Source of the DNA: Thelonectria olida | Lineage: Eukaryota; Ascomycota; Sordariomycetes; Hypocreales; Nectriaceae | DNA length: 64,000 bases | Reading direction: 5' to 3' | NCBI GenBank assembly: GCA_020736575.1 | Contig: JAGPYM010000015.1 | Coordinates: 806,001-870,000, forward strand | Shown here: positions 11,248 to 22,860 of the stretch, piece after piece | Layout of the letters: every line of letters begins with the position of its first letter | How positions within the stretch are numbered: position 1 is the stretch's first letter | The notes under the pieces: model-generated | The model's database searches: none | Seen by the model: the letters and a program-made list of their open reading frames with translations, nothing else | What the model was told of the DNA's origin: nothing | Made by a program: the position numbers and the translations under genes

Positions 11248-12323
11248 ACGTCCTGTGGCAAGGAACTAACTATAAATACGAAGTGTTTTATCGAAATCCA
11301 AGCTCTGTTTACCAATTTTAGACGTCTACTGGCAAGGTTGACATCATAGTTCTTCCCTTCATATGCTCTTGTGGGTTTCTTGTAATGTGATTGACCTGAT
11401 TAACATCGTCATCCTACTGTTATCCACCAAGTTGAAGGCCACTACAAGCAGTGGATTCAGCATGCAGCCGCCTTTGGCCTGGCAACTTCTGTGCATTCAC
11501 GGCCGTTCACTTCCTGCTTGGCTTTGTCGAAGTCAGCCTCCTTTCGTGGCCATCACTAGCACACGGTATAATAACTGTAAACGATTGTTCATTGCCTAAG
11601 TAGCGCTGCTCTCGTCTCTCTCAGATCGGATGCGTATATCACAGGTAGCTTGGTGACCTGGCATGGTGTTGCTTAAATTCTCGGCGCACTCATCACGTAA
11701 TCACCGCATCTGATCGTCAAAGAACACTCCCAACTTGCTAACATCACGATGTGGAGGGCAATGTTCAGTTTGCGGGAGGCGTATGTTGCTTTCGGGTGTA
11801 GTTCTTAGCTGGCTGATTCCTCAAGGATCAGATACTACATGGGTTGTTCAAGAAAGCCGAAAGACGAATCGCATGCAAGAGATGATCTGAGAATATCTTG
11901 TCAAGAGGCGCTCCTTCTTTCATTAAACATGTCAGATCTGAACCGTCGTTGTCGGAATCCGCGTACACATAGCATCTATGAGCGATAGCTCGCTGGGTAA
12001 TCTCTTACCCGCACAGGTGATCGAACGCATAGTCTGTATCAACCAGGGTTCCTGCATTAAATCGATTCTTAGGGTCTTCCTATTGGTCTCATCTACATGA
12101 TAGATCTACTATAATCTACTCCACGTGGCATATGCGGCTCCCCGAGAGTATATGTGTTCCTATCACGTCCAACGCCAATGCACATTGTATGTAGTTTCAA
12201 ATCTTTTTGGTATTTCTACTTAGACTCTCTAAATTTACTGGGATATTTTGCAAACAAACAACATCTCTCAACAGAGTCAACTTCGCTGTAAAATTCTTAT
12301 CATGACGAGCACCGTTTTGCAGT
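11248..12323. other. Intergenic region
   Basis: About 1.1 kb between two genes that converge on it. No supported coding region, tRNA or clear repeat was seen. It is more AT-rich toward 12100-12300. Confidence 0.5.
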
Positions 12324-13343
12324 TTAGAACTTGTTCTGGTTCGCGTTCTGCTTGAACATAGTCGCATCAGGCTTGTACTTCTTCGAGATCAGACGGACAT
12401 TGTACTCGACATCGAGGATAGCACCGTTGGGCTCGTTCTCGACGGGCTTGAAGGTCAACAGCAGGTCGTCCTTGACAGCGCAGGCAGTGTCAGTCTCAAG
12501 ATACGGGTCGTCGCTGGGGTAGAGCTGGGCAGTCACGCCGACGTAGTCATCGTGGGTAACCATCATGTGGATGTGGGCAGGGCGGTAAGGGTGGCGGCCC
12601 ATGATCTTGAGAAGCTCGGCAGAGGGACCAGAGGTGTCGATGGCGTACTCGGTGGGCTTGAGGCAGTAGAACCAGAACTTGCCGTCGGCGTCGGTGCGGA
12701 ACTTGCCGCGGAGGTTGTGGCGAGTCTGGTTCTCGGGGTCGAAGACGTCGTACTTGCCGTTGGTGCTGGCCTGCCACATGTCGAAGACGGCGTTGGGGAT
12801 TCCCTTGCCCGTGTCGACATCTCGGATGACACCGTGGAAATGCGTGAGTTGGCCGTTCTTGGGCATGTTCTGGACTACGCTGCCTCCGAGCTCGCGGAAT
12901 GGCGTCTCGGGAGACCAGAAAGGACCAAGAATAGTGGATGATGTGGGAGCGCGGCCATCGTCAGTGACGATCTTGTGGTTGATCTCATCGACGAGACTAG
13001 ACGGGGAGTTAGCGATTGATGAAGTTGAAACACTAGGAGATACTCACGATTCAACACCCAAGATGTCGCACACGCGCCACGTCTCGTTGCGGTTCTTCTC
13101 GTAAGCCTGGCCGAGAGAGTTGATGTAGTTGACACCGAGAACCCATTCGTCTTGTTTGAGCTCGACCTCGCGGCAAAAGTCGTGCAAATGCTTGATCATG
13201 GAGGTGAGAATTTCTCTGTGTCGGGGGAGAGTCTCGGGGGCCATCAGGTCGATGACGTGCTGTGTGAAGTTGGGGTCGAATTTGCTGGCGGCGGCTTTGG
13301 CGCCGTTGGTGCCGTTGGTGCCGTTGGTACCGTTGGTGGCCAT
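12324..13343 (-). CDS. Intradiol ring-cleavage dioxygenase (catechol/hydroxyquinol 1,2-dioxygenase type)
   Basis: Two exons, 13343-13048 and 12996-12324, across a 51-bp intron; 322 aa. The enzyme uses Fe(III) to cleave an aromatic diol between its hydroxyls, giving a muconate. The N terminus has a TNG repeat, then an all-helical dimerisation domain (about residues 20-100) typical of cytosolic catechol and hydroxyquinol dioxygenases. The beta-sandwich carries the four iron ligands: Tyr181 (NGKYDV), Tyr216 (PTEYAI), His240 and His242 (RPAHIH). There is no signal peptide, so it should act in the cytosol, in the lower aromatic degradation pathway (3-oxoadipate route). Catechol versus hydroxyquinol preference cannot be settled here. 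Confidence 0.9.
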
Positions 13344-16023
13344 TTTGAATGATGATGAGGGTGATGAAGTTGTTGTTGTTGTTGCTGTTCTCTGGTATAA
13401 GGATAGTTATGTAGAGGGAAGAGTGGTTGAGAGTGGATGTGGTGATGATGTCTTGGTTGGAACTCAATCAGAAGCAGCAAGGGAGGCTGATGTTTAAATA
13501 AGAACAAATTATAGGCACCGAAACGGCTCCTGCATGTGGGCACGAATCGTACGACGGACAATGCGGCAGAAGAGTTCGGCAATGACGGGCGGGGTGAGGT
13601 TTGCGCTTGTCATGTCCAGCAGTGAATGGAGAAAGATAGAGCCAAAGTATGGACGGTATTACGGCGCTGCGGGTAAGTGTATTTCCCCCGGCTTTGGACT
13701 TCGGATGCGGGGATATATGCCTCTGGAAACTGAATGGTCAAGGGCATGGCCGGTCCACACAGATCTGGACAGCAGCGAGCATCCATCGCCCAAGGACCGC
13801 ATCTAGCCCTAGCTCCTGCAAAGAGGAGGCGAGATGCCCTCACGCAGCCAATCACACGGCCGGCTTTGCAATCCTAGGGTGGTGGGGGAGGCTCCAGCCT
13901 GTCTTGTCGTCCATGCTTAGCCGACTCCAACTGCCGCCACCGTCCCCAGATGTGCAGGGCCTGCATTCTTGGTATCCTATCCTATTCCTCGCAGAGAGGC
14001 CAACGACAAGCAAATTTTCAAACACAGCTCGTCACATGCGCGAAGTCCCCGTAGTCGCCCGGCTGTCAGGGGCTGTCTCAACTTGACTACGAGTCTACCA
14101 AGGAGACGAAGCACAGGATGAAGCCCTTCGTCTCGCTGACTCTCTGCCATCCATCCCTTCCCCGCTAAAACGGACCCCCCGTATTACGCCACGGGCTACG
14201 GCTCCACACCAGCCGGCTACCGATGACGGCAAACTCCAGAGAGGAAGGCATCGCCACGAAGCCAGGATGCAACGGCAGTCAAACACGGGTAGCACGATAT
14301 CATCGCGACTCAACATCCAACATCACAGCTGAGACGGGCAATTATGTAGTGGCAGTATTGATTCAGCGTTTGAAGGACTTGATAGAGTGGCGCCACATTA
14401 TGCCTCATTTATCGTGAGCATGTATCAAATCATTCAATAGAGACTGCTTTGTTACATTGTGGACGCCTGAAATGAAATTGAAGTGATTGATAAACATGCA
14501 TGCCACGAAATACTCATAAGTATTTACAATTCAGGCTTCTCTTCAACCATCGCGATACTTGAGGACGATACTAAAATCTCGAGAGAGCGTGACAGCAAAC
14601 TCACGCCGAGCACAACCTCTCTCCCCAGGCCCAGGGACCACCCCCGGATTCTTAACATTGACAAGTTTCAAAGACTAACAACACTTTAAGACATGTAGCC
14701 CGCCAATGTAGCTCGAGCCTAAGTGCCTTTCGAGTTGGGTTACAAAGTATTAATAGTGATTCCAAGAGCTAAACAAGGTCCACACACCTGATTGGCGATT
14801 TTGCCGTGTTCAATGAGCTTGTGCCAACGGAAACAACCTAGGGGCTCTAGTTCGGTAAAGACCGAGTTGACACAATTGATTTTGTCCTTGATGTGTGTTC
14901 AAGAGAGCTCAACCGAGCAAGTTTCCACTTCTGTTGCTTGGGCTCATTGCGTCGTCCCTTGTGGATGCAGCAAGTAGACAATAAAAACACGTTAAAAATG
15001 TTTGTTTTATTAAAGTATCTCTTTTAACATTCAATCGTGCCTCTCGCATTTATTAAATGGCTTCATAAATTATTTTTATAATGTCTAGGTTAGCATCCAG
15101 AGCCATCAGGTATCTTATTGTTTGCTTGGATTTAACCCCGCTGTATCAAAACTAGATAAGAGAAGATAAGATAAGCGACACGGTGCTTTATGACGTCATC
15201 GCCATGACAGAGTTGGAGAGGCCAGACGTTACTTAACCAGCAGGTCAAAGCAGATCAACCAGTCTTGGCTGCGAAATACGGTGCAGATATTAATCTAAAT
15301 TGCATACGAAGGGCAACAGGACTAAACGGCACCGGAATTAGACGATATTGACGTGGGTGTCAGTCTTTATTTTAACTACGACGTTGGTAAAATAGCTTGC
15401 CTATTCACCAAGGCGTCCTGTCACAAGCTACCTATGGATCGACTATCCAGTTTTTAGGTCCTATTGGTAGTTTTCTATAATTCGAATGCATTTAGTAGAC
15501 GATAGTTCTGTGTTGTCTTGAAACGAGCGCAATGAAATCACACAAACAGTCAAGAGAGCCTGGATATACAGAGTGTACCTCAGCCGTTATAGTAAGCTGC
15601 TGCAATCGATGGTTGCTAATGCACCGGTCGATGCTGGCCAGGAACCCTCATTCAACATACCTACCCAGTTGAAACGTGGGCCAGAGAAGCTGAGTAGCGT
15701 GGCTGTGAAGAAGTCAATGTTGGAGTCAAGAAAAGTAGAAAAGACTATTGCATCTGTTGTGGTCGGGGATGCAGGAAGGGTATTATCTTAATCATTGCGC
15801 TCGCTGGAAATAATACAATTTGTGCATCTCACTCTGTGGTCGTATCCATGCCCCATGTCAACCCTTGTCAAACTCGATCTTGTTCTGATTTCAAACTTCG
15901 CTCCACCGGCAAATCTGTCTCAATCTCTAGTACTGCCTCTGATGATAGGAAAGAGAGCGAGAGTAGAAAAACTGTTGAGGCATATCGTCCATTGCCCCTC
16001 GAAGGGATCCATTTCGATTCCAA
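13344..16023. other. Long intergenic region, partly AT-rich
   Basis: About 2.7 kb without a supported gene. Positions 14980-15110 are clearly AT-rich. Open frames on both strands are short, overlapping and lack family signal. The promoter of the divergent dioxygenase lies at its left edge, where the reverse strand has TTATTTAAAC-like text near 13492-13501. Confidence 0.5.
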
Positions 16024-18254
16024 CTAAGGAGCCCACTGATGCCCAGGTTGAGGTGGAGGAACATTCGAATACCCATATCCCTGATTGGGGTAAAAGGTAT
16101 TTGCCCCCTGAGGTGAGTTAGAATAACCCCCTTGATAGAAGCTAGAAGTGTTTCCTTGTTGAGGCATGTAGCTGGTTCCTTGTTGAGGCATGTAGCTGGT
16201 TCCTTGTTGAGGCATGTAGCTGGTTCCTTGTTGAGGCATGCAGCTGGGCCCTTGTTGAGGCATGTAGCTGGGCCCTTGTTGAGGCATGTAGTTGGGCCCT
16301 TGTTGAGGACGGTACGTACTCTTCCCATGAGAAAATGTGTTTGTTCTCTCCTGTGGAATGTAGCCATTTTCTCCTTGCTGGGGATAGCTACCTTGTTGCC
16401 AAGAACCGTCAGTGTTATCTGCTTGTGGGCCGTAGCTATTTCCTCCTGCTGAGACATGATTAGGTTTTAATGGAGGAGCATTTTCCTGCTCTATGTGTTT
16501 CTTCATTGACTGATAAGTATGTAGAGGGAGGGCGGCAGTCTCGAGACGCTCCCGATGAACGGAAATGTCTAGAAGCAGTGCCTTTTGTCCTTGAGAGCCT
16601 TTCGAAGGTTTTGGAATCGCGGTTGCTCGGAGGCCGGAGCCTTGCAAAAGCTGTCCCGAAGGAACCAGAGCTGACTGGGTGTATGGGCGCTCGCGTCTAG
16701 AGTTCAAAAGAGCCATGACGCAAGCCAGGTCTCTCGGGTCGAGAGAGCTACGATGAAGGACACCGATCGAAAGCATGCGAGGCGTCCACTTGAGCAGAAT
16801 CGAGAACTTCTTGGTATAAGCCGAACTTTCGAGAATCAAAGCCTCGTGTGTCGAGACACGAATGTCTGTTTTGTCTTTGTAGTTGAATTGCGGCTCAGGT
16901 TTCCATTCTCGGCTATTTGCAGACCAAATATATCGATGGACGACTCCTAACTGCGTTGGCGGAAAGTAGCGGGGTGTGATAACGAAGTTGAACACTGAAC
17001 CTCCTGTCTCTACTGCTTCTTTCCGAGTGATGAGAATGTTGTGTCTCCCTAGAGTTTTGTGGTAAGTGGAACTCATTTCACCCCAGTCCCGGAGCAAGAC
17101 TCCACGTCTCTGGAAGAACACGAGACTATGCTCGGCTGGAAGTGACTTGGAAGGATCTTTCACTAGAAAAAGCACCATGGGTTTCTTCACATCATCGAGA
17201 GGTGGCCAGGCCCAGGCACAGTTCAGTTGAATGGCATACAAGGATTCGCCGCCTGCCAGCACGTTGGGGAATTCGAACAGCTCCACATTGAGACTCAAGC
17301 CAGCGTTGGTCATGGTAAAGCCTCGTCTACCGTGGTCGAATTGTCGGATAGCGAGCCCATTCGAATGAGCAAAGGACTCTGGCGATGGAGCAAGAATGTC
17401 GCTAGAAAATTCTGATGTTCCTGATGCTAGAACGTTTCCACTGACTGGAAATAGTGATCAGAAATGTTGGGGAGGAAAAAAAGGAGTGGGAGATCATTAG
17501 TAAATAACTTACATGGTGGTCGTCCCCAGACGAATATGGTTTCATCGTTATAACTCCGGATCAATTCATGCTGCAAGCGGATGAATGCATTGCACCCTTC
17601 ACCGTAGATGAGAGGCAAACTGACTCCGAGTAAGCCGAGTAGACTATAAGCGCGGTCTTCCACTCTCGTAGTCTGTCGATTAGCGGCCCAAGACAGTTTC
17701 GTTGCGACGCAACAGGACCGAAAGTCGAGCAACTGCTTTATCCCAATACCAGTTGCTGATTCTATCTCGGGTGACCACTCTTCACGAGAACCAATTGTAC
17801 CCCACGAGTCGTCAAGGAAGAGGAGGAATGCTGGCGCGAGTAGTTCTTGGAGTGTCCATCCTCTTGCAAACCATCGACTGCTCCTGAAAAACCACTTCCA
17901 CGGGACTCCTTGTGGTGGAGAGTGGCGGGGTGGAACATCTGACAGGTATGCATAGCAAATTTCAGCCTTTTCATACCATCGGAACATGGAATTGATTGCC
18001 TCGCCCAGTTCTGTTGGATCCGTCTTGTCGATACAGCACGTATCTATCCAGACATACTGCCAGCCATCCTGGGCAGCCCGCTGGCAGCACTTGGAAACCT
18101 TTTCCCATCCAAGCCTCACTTGCCGGATTGCGGGGTTTTCGACGTCACTGAAGAGGACTTCGTCATCTCCCCAAGTATGGGAGAGGATGGCATATTGGGG
18201 AATGTCGGTGGTGAAGGATGAAAGCGTAAGGTCAGTTGTATGAAGCAAGCGCAT
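16024..18254 (-). CDS. HET-domain (heterokaryon incompatibility) protein with C-terminal repeat tail
   Basis: Two exons, 18254-17513 and 17444-16024, across a 68-bp intron, give 720 aa. The join produces the run FSGNVLASGTSEFSSD and then the ILAPSPESF segment that normally follows the HET domain. The HET domain fills about residues 19-190, with the three conserved blocks YAILSHTWGDDEVLF, YVWIDTCCIDK and ARGWTLQELLAP. The middle part (about 260-560) is the beta-rich region common in this class. The last 120 residues are Gln/Pro/Gly/Tyr-rich, including seven tandem octapeptides of the type YMPQQG(T/P)S. HET proteins act in vegetative incompatibility and trigger cell death when paired with an incompatible partner; whether this one does so is inference. 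The repeat tail could serve assembly or be length-variable between strains. Confidence 0.88.
16154..16319 (-). repeat. 24-bp in-frame tandem repeat, seven copies, coding for an octapeptide
   Basis: On the plus strand the unit starts ccttgttgaggcatgtag and recurs every 24 bp from 16154 through 16298. It encodes eight residues (YMPQQG plus two variable residues). Three units next to the stop-proximal side are almost identical, while the others differ by one to three bases, as expected from recent unequal exchange plus drift. Confidence 0.9.
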
Positions 18255-20050
18255 TCTGGGAACGGCCGGGACAAGGGATGGAGATGGTTGGGAAAGCGCT
18301 GACGGGATGGTCCTCTAAAAGTAATCAATTTCACATCATCTGATAAGGTGAGCATGAGGGGTTTCTGCACGAGGCAATTGCTGCCTTGCCTGGGCGCACC
18401 ATAATTGAGTACTGTAGGTCTGCGGGGCAATCCAATCAAAGGTACTACCACCCTGTGTACTGGACCAACAACATTCCGAGGGCGTCTTGGTCATCATGGA
18501 CAGCTTATAGAGCTGTGCAGGATGTTCGAGGCAGAGATTTATTTAAGATATAGTCTCAACATGAGTTTCCTTCGCACAACTCTCGTCTCCTGGCCAAGCC
18601 ACTCGGATGCATCACCAACACCCTCGAGGCTTCGATGCAGTCAGAGTTGCAATTGACACTCTGTGATGGCGTTTGAGAGGCGGCCAGTAGGTGCAGAGTC
18701 ACGTGGCAACGTGATAGATTTAAAATCGCCATGTTCAGAACATGGGGAGCTGATTGCTCGTACAATTGGTTGTCAATCGCCGCAAGTGATATCTGCCCTA
18801 ATTGTCACCATCATCGATGCCAAGAATGCGACGTAACATGGCTTTCGATGCTTTCTTCCAAGTTGATCGGTTTGAGTGTTGATCCATGTGAGGAGATGAC
18901 TTAGGAGATCACTGACGCACTTGCAATATTTTGGAGATGCGAACATGTGCTTTTATACTGGAGGCCCGGAATAAGGTTCCTTGAGCAAGGTTTACTCGGC
19001 AGGGATTTTCACCTTGAGACCAACTGTGAGCCCTATTGAGAAGCTTATTGTGATAGATGCAAGGCCAGGGTTTGGCCTATATCGACCTCCATTGTGTACC
19101 TAGGTTATCGGCTTTTAAAACCATAATATCTTGGAGATCCATGAAGCTTTTGAGATGCACTGAAAAGTCATTCTGCGGGCGTGGACAATGGTCCTTGTGC
19201 CTAGATTTAATGGTGGACTAGGAGTACCAAGCGTTGGGATGTTTGAGCGGTAGCGATTAAGGAGCCATGCGTCCCAAATAAAAGACTGCCGTGAAATCAC
19301 CTCACTAGGGTGGGAGGTTAAGGAACTGCCATCTTTGAATTAATACAGCTAGAGCCGTATCAGGTAGACGGCTTTGATGCTGACCCCTTGAAGCTCTCGT
19401 ATTGAAACGACGTGTTGATTTTCCGCTAATGAAACGTCAGGAAACATGGAGCAAATGAAACCTGAGACATACAGACCCCACTGCCTCCTCGAATTGACCA
19501 TGACGGCTCAAACCCCGTGTATCAGGCGCCGTCCCCCCTATCGGGTGCCTGGGAGCGAAGTCGCGTGGTGGTTTGGGTCGACAACACGCTCCTTTGAAAC
19601 GCTCGGCAGTAACCGATGGAACATTGCCGGCGGGACTGGTCCCATTAAGCTTAAACCTTGATTTAACTGTTTCTTCTCGGGTGAATCCGACCCGAAGTCG
19701 CGAACATCACTCGCCTGTTTGGGACTGGACTTGACCAGGTGTCCGTCCATGCTTGGGCTGTTCTAGTTCCTTGGCTCTCAAGTTGATGCACGTAAAAGGA
19801 AATGACGGAGGCTCCCTGTCCGGGGTGCATGGCATTTCTCTCGAGAACCAGCGGTGATCGGCATGATTGGCGCGGAATTACTGTCATGTAGCGGATATAT
19901 TGTCATCGTCCGGTGAGGATTACCCCGTCTGTCATCACGAGCTGTATCGTCTGTCATGGGACTATCTCCCGCAATAAATAATATCTCCTAGCCCACGAGT
20001 CTCTGGGATCAAACTCATCGCCAACTCCTCTTCACGCGGAAAACACGACC
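18255..20050. other. Intergenic region between divergent HET and beta-helix genes
   Basis: About 1.8 kb with no supported gene. An AT-rich ataaataatatc (about 19974-19986), 65-75 bases before the ATG at 20051, is a candidate core promoter element for the secreted beta-helix gene. Confidence 0.45.
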
Positions 20051-21115
20051 ATGGCACGCTTCTCCATTCTAACGGCGGTGCTCTCGCTGGTTTCCCTTGT
20101 CCAGGGCCAATGCGGCTCGGGCACGCCACACGCCAAGGTGACTGGCTCCGGCAGCTCCTTCACGGCCACCAAAGGCTCAACTTCAGTGTACTCGGGATCC
20201 GACTACCGCGCCGCGATCCAGGCTGCGCTCGACTCGATTAGCAGCGGTCAGCGCGTGGCCGTCATGGCTTCCGGCTCCATCGGCGCCAGCACCATCACCA
20301 TCAGCAGCGGCAAAATCTTCGAGGGCTGCGGCACCATCAACGTTGCCCTGAAGAGCGGGCGCGGCGCCATCGAGTCGACCGACACGACCGGCGTCCAAAT
20401 CCCCTACCTCACCATGACAGGCAACCCCTACTTCGGCCTGCGCTTCTCCGGCACCAAGAACCTGGTCCTGGGCGCAATCACCATGAACCTGAGCGGTGGC
20501 ATCGGCATCCGTTTCGACCGCGATAAAGCCGCCAACTCAAACGTCAAGATGGACGTCATCCGAGTCACCGGTGCTGGCAGCCACGCTGTAGAGACGTGGA
20601 ACATTGACGGCCTGACAGTCAACCAGGTCATTGCCAGAAACGTCGGGGAGTGCGGCTTGCTGCTGCAGAAAACGACAAACGCCCGCGTTGGGCTCGTCGA
20701 TGGCAACAACGCTGGCGCGGGAACTGGCTACGCGACTTTGCGGTTTGCCAACAACAACGGCCAGCTCAGCAGCGGCAGCTACAACACAAACGTCTACATA
20801 GACAAGGTCGTCTCGCGCGGTGGTGGCCGCGGTATCTTTTGCGTGTCGCAATCCGGAGGCGCCGAGATCGGGAATGTCGACCTCGCCAGCAACGGCAACA
20901 ACGCGGTCCTCATTGAGAACTGCTACAACGTCAAGATCCTCGGCGGCACTGTGAATGGAGGAGGCGAGGTTCGTCTTGCGGCCCGCGACGAGTTCCCCAA
21001 CAACAAGGATATCTCTATTACCTTGAAGGTGGACAACAACTCTGTCCGCGAGTCTCCGTGCGGCGAGAACATTACCTGGAAGCTCTCAGGCAATGCGAGC
21101 AAGAACATTTGCTAA
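20051..21115 (+). CDS. Secreted right-handed beta-helix protein (pectin-lyase/GH28-like fold)
   Basis: A single exon of 354 aa; the ATG sits in an ACCATGG context. Residues 1-19 form a clear signal peptide ending LVQG before QCG. The mature part reads like a polygalacturonase-type helix: DYRAAIQAALDSISSGQ near the start, then GKIFEGCGTINVAL, strand turns rich in Gly, Asn and Thr, and a Cys-containing C terminus (about eight Cys in total, some likely disulfide-bonded). I do not find the full NTD/DD/HG/RIK catalytic set of GH28 enzymes, so I call only the fold. Codons are strongly C-ending, consistent with a well expressed secreted protein. A plant or fungal wall polysaccharide is the likely target (inference). 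Confidence 0.78.
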   Translation: MARFSILTAVLSLVSLVQGQCGSGTPHAKVTGSGSSFTATKGSTSVYSGSDYRAAIQAALDSISSGQRVAVMASGSIGASTITISSGKIFEGCGTINVALKSGRGAIESTDTTGVQIPYLTMTGNPYFGLRFSGTKNLVLGAITMNLSGGIGIRFDRDKAANSNVKMDVIRVTGAGSHAVETWNIDGLTVNQVIARNVGECGLLLQKTTNARVGLVDGNNAGAGTGYATLRFANNNGQLSSGSYNTNVYIDKVVSRGGGRGIFCVSQSGGAEIGNVDLASNGNNAVLIENCYNVKILGGTVNGGGEVRLAARDEFPNNKDISITLKVDNNSVRESPCGENITWKLSGNASKNIC

Positions 21116-21508
21116 ATATGGGGGTTTTCTATAGTACATAGCCAAATTTTATTTCTAGAATTGCAAACTTTTCGGTTTGATTCGCCATTATCATTCCAAA
21201 TCAAGAAAGCAATGACTGTCATGTAATGCTCTATGCGAACCGCTTAGTGAGAGGATTGGAAACAGCCCGTTCCTTATCGACAAAACGGAGTTCGCTTTCC
21301 AAAAACATCCCTCTTCTGCTCGAGAAGGCAGCTGAGGTTGATATTCCATTACCCTAACTGGAGCCGTCCGATGTCCAGCGAGGAGGGGCCTCGAGGAGAG
21401 ATCTGAGGTAAAAAAGAGAGGCGTCGACAGAAACTGAGGAGAAGGAGATATTTCTTTATTTATCAATTTCTCTGCCTAAAATCCTTCTCTAAAGCCTGAA
21501 GTGTTTAA
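21116..21508. other. Intergenic spacer between convergent genes
   Basis: About 390 bp holding the 3' ends of the beta-helix and NmrA-like genes. No additional feature was recognised. Confidence 0.5.
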
Positions 21509-22426
21509 TCATTCCTTTACATTCCGGTACGTTTCCCTAACAGCGACCCTCTCCCGTTGTAGAAAGTCTGCAAAAGTGCCCATCGGAACACCCCAACTCT
21601 GGACTTGGTCCATGTTTACCAGATCAGCCATGTTGCGGGCGGCAATCTGACTGCCAAGAAAAGGATTGGTCGCCATCTGTTTGGCAATTTCTTCATCGGA
21701 CAGATAGTTCCCACGAAGGCTCCGTCCTGCCACGTTCGAGAGTAGGTGGAGTGACTCGTCAAAGCTGAGGACTTCACCTGCAAGTTCGATGGTTTTCCCA
21801 TTAAATGCGCCTGGCTTCTGGAAGGCCGCAATGGCAAACTTGGCAATATCCTCCGGATCTATCAGAGGCAGACGCGTATCGGCGCGGTAGGCTGACGTGA
21901 AGACGCCTGTCTCCGTGGCCCCGGGGTACATGAGCACCTTGCCCCGGAGGAAGTTGGCCATGAAGAAACCAGGTCTCAGTATCATCCATGACTCGAAGCC
22001 AGCATTGCTAACCTCCTCCTCGATGCGCTGCTTGTACTTCCGGACCTGAGCCAGAGGACCATCTGGGTTTGCGTGGTCTTGGACGGGGAAGATGCTCGAG
22101 TAGACGACGCGCTTGACTCTGGCGGCCCTGGCGATGCGTATGATGTTCTGTGCCTGCTGCAGCTCTTTGGAAGCGTCATTGAAGACTGGGTAGAGGTTGA
22201 TAAATATCATTTGACAGCCCAAAATCGCTTCGTTGAGTGCATGCTCGTCATCCCAATCGCCGCCGATGACTTCAACGCCAATTGCTTGCAGTGCCTTTGC
22301 CTCAGCCGAGTCTGGGTTTCGAGTGGTTGTTTTGACACCCAAGTTGATGGCCCTGAGCTGACGAGCAAGAGCTCCGCCGACGGTCCCGGTAGCGCCGGTG
22401 ACGAAGACTTGTGAAGTGGCCATCAC
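21509..22426 (-). CDS. NmrA-like NAD(P)-binding protein
   Basis: A single exon of 305 aa; a second ATG directly follows the first (MMATSQ), so either may be used. The N terminus is a Rossmann dinucleotide site, FVTGATGTVGGALA, followed by an Arg-rich TTRNPDS segment typical of NADP preference. The body matches the atypical short-chain dehydrogenase/NmrA group: KRVVYSSIF, ILRPGFFMANFLRG, LPLIDPEDIAKFA. Members act as redox-sensing regulators or as reductases/isoflavone-reductase-like enzymes; which applies here is unknown. It is divergent from the Zn2Cys6 regulator at 22861, with about 430 bp between starts, so the two may be co-regulated. Confidence 0.85.
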   Translation of the reverse strand: MMATSQVFVTGATGTVGGALARQLRAINLGVKTTTRNPDSAEAKALQAIGVEVIGGDWDDEHALNEAILGCQMIFINLYPVFNDASKELQQAQNIIRIARAARVKRVVYSSIFPVQDHANPDGPLAQVRKYKQRIEEEVSNAGFESWMILRPGFFMANFLRGKVLMYPGATETGVFTSAYRADTRLPLIDPEDIAKFAIAAFQKPGAFNGKTIELAGEVLSFDESLHLLSNVAGRSLRGNYLSDEEIAKQMATNPFLGSQIAARNMADLVNMDQVQSWGVPMGTFADFLQRERVAVRETYRNVKE

Positions 22427-22860
22427 TAAGACTTAGATAGAGCAAGGTAGAAATAGGCTTGTGTTGCTGCTAATGGAGTTGATGGTGAAATATTGAGGAT
22501 GGTCGAGTGGACATGCTGGCCGACACTGCTATTATATATGTCGACGCACAGCATCTTGGTACTGCAAGTAATGCATCCTTGACGGGTTCATTTTCCACAC
22601 CTGCAGCGTGACAGGAACTCCGCAATCCGCCGTTGGCACAAGACGGGAAAACAGATGCTTCATTCTCAGTGGAGAGTCGCTTCTCTTCAATAGAAACGGC
22701 AAATATTGTCTGACGGCGGATGCTTTGTCAGCTGGTCGGAACTCCGCGCCACCCCAGACTTTTGCATGAGCGGAACTCCGCTGCTGCCCAAGACAAACGT
22801 CCATTCCCGACTCTCCCGCTATCATACGGCCCAAGATCTCTGTTGAAGGAAGGTCGACTA
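22427..22860. promoter_or_regulatory. Divergent promoter region between NmrA-like gene and Zn2Cys6 regulator
   Basis: A shared upstream region. The frame of the regulator stays open back to an ATG at 22720, so part of this stretch could be coding if that start is used. The text tattatatatg at about 22530-22540 resembles a TATA element for the leftward gene. Confidence 0.4.
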
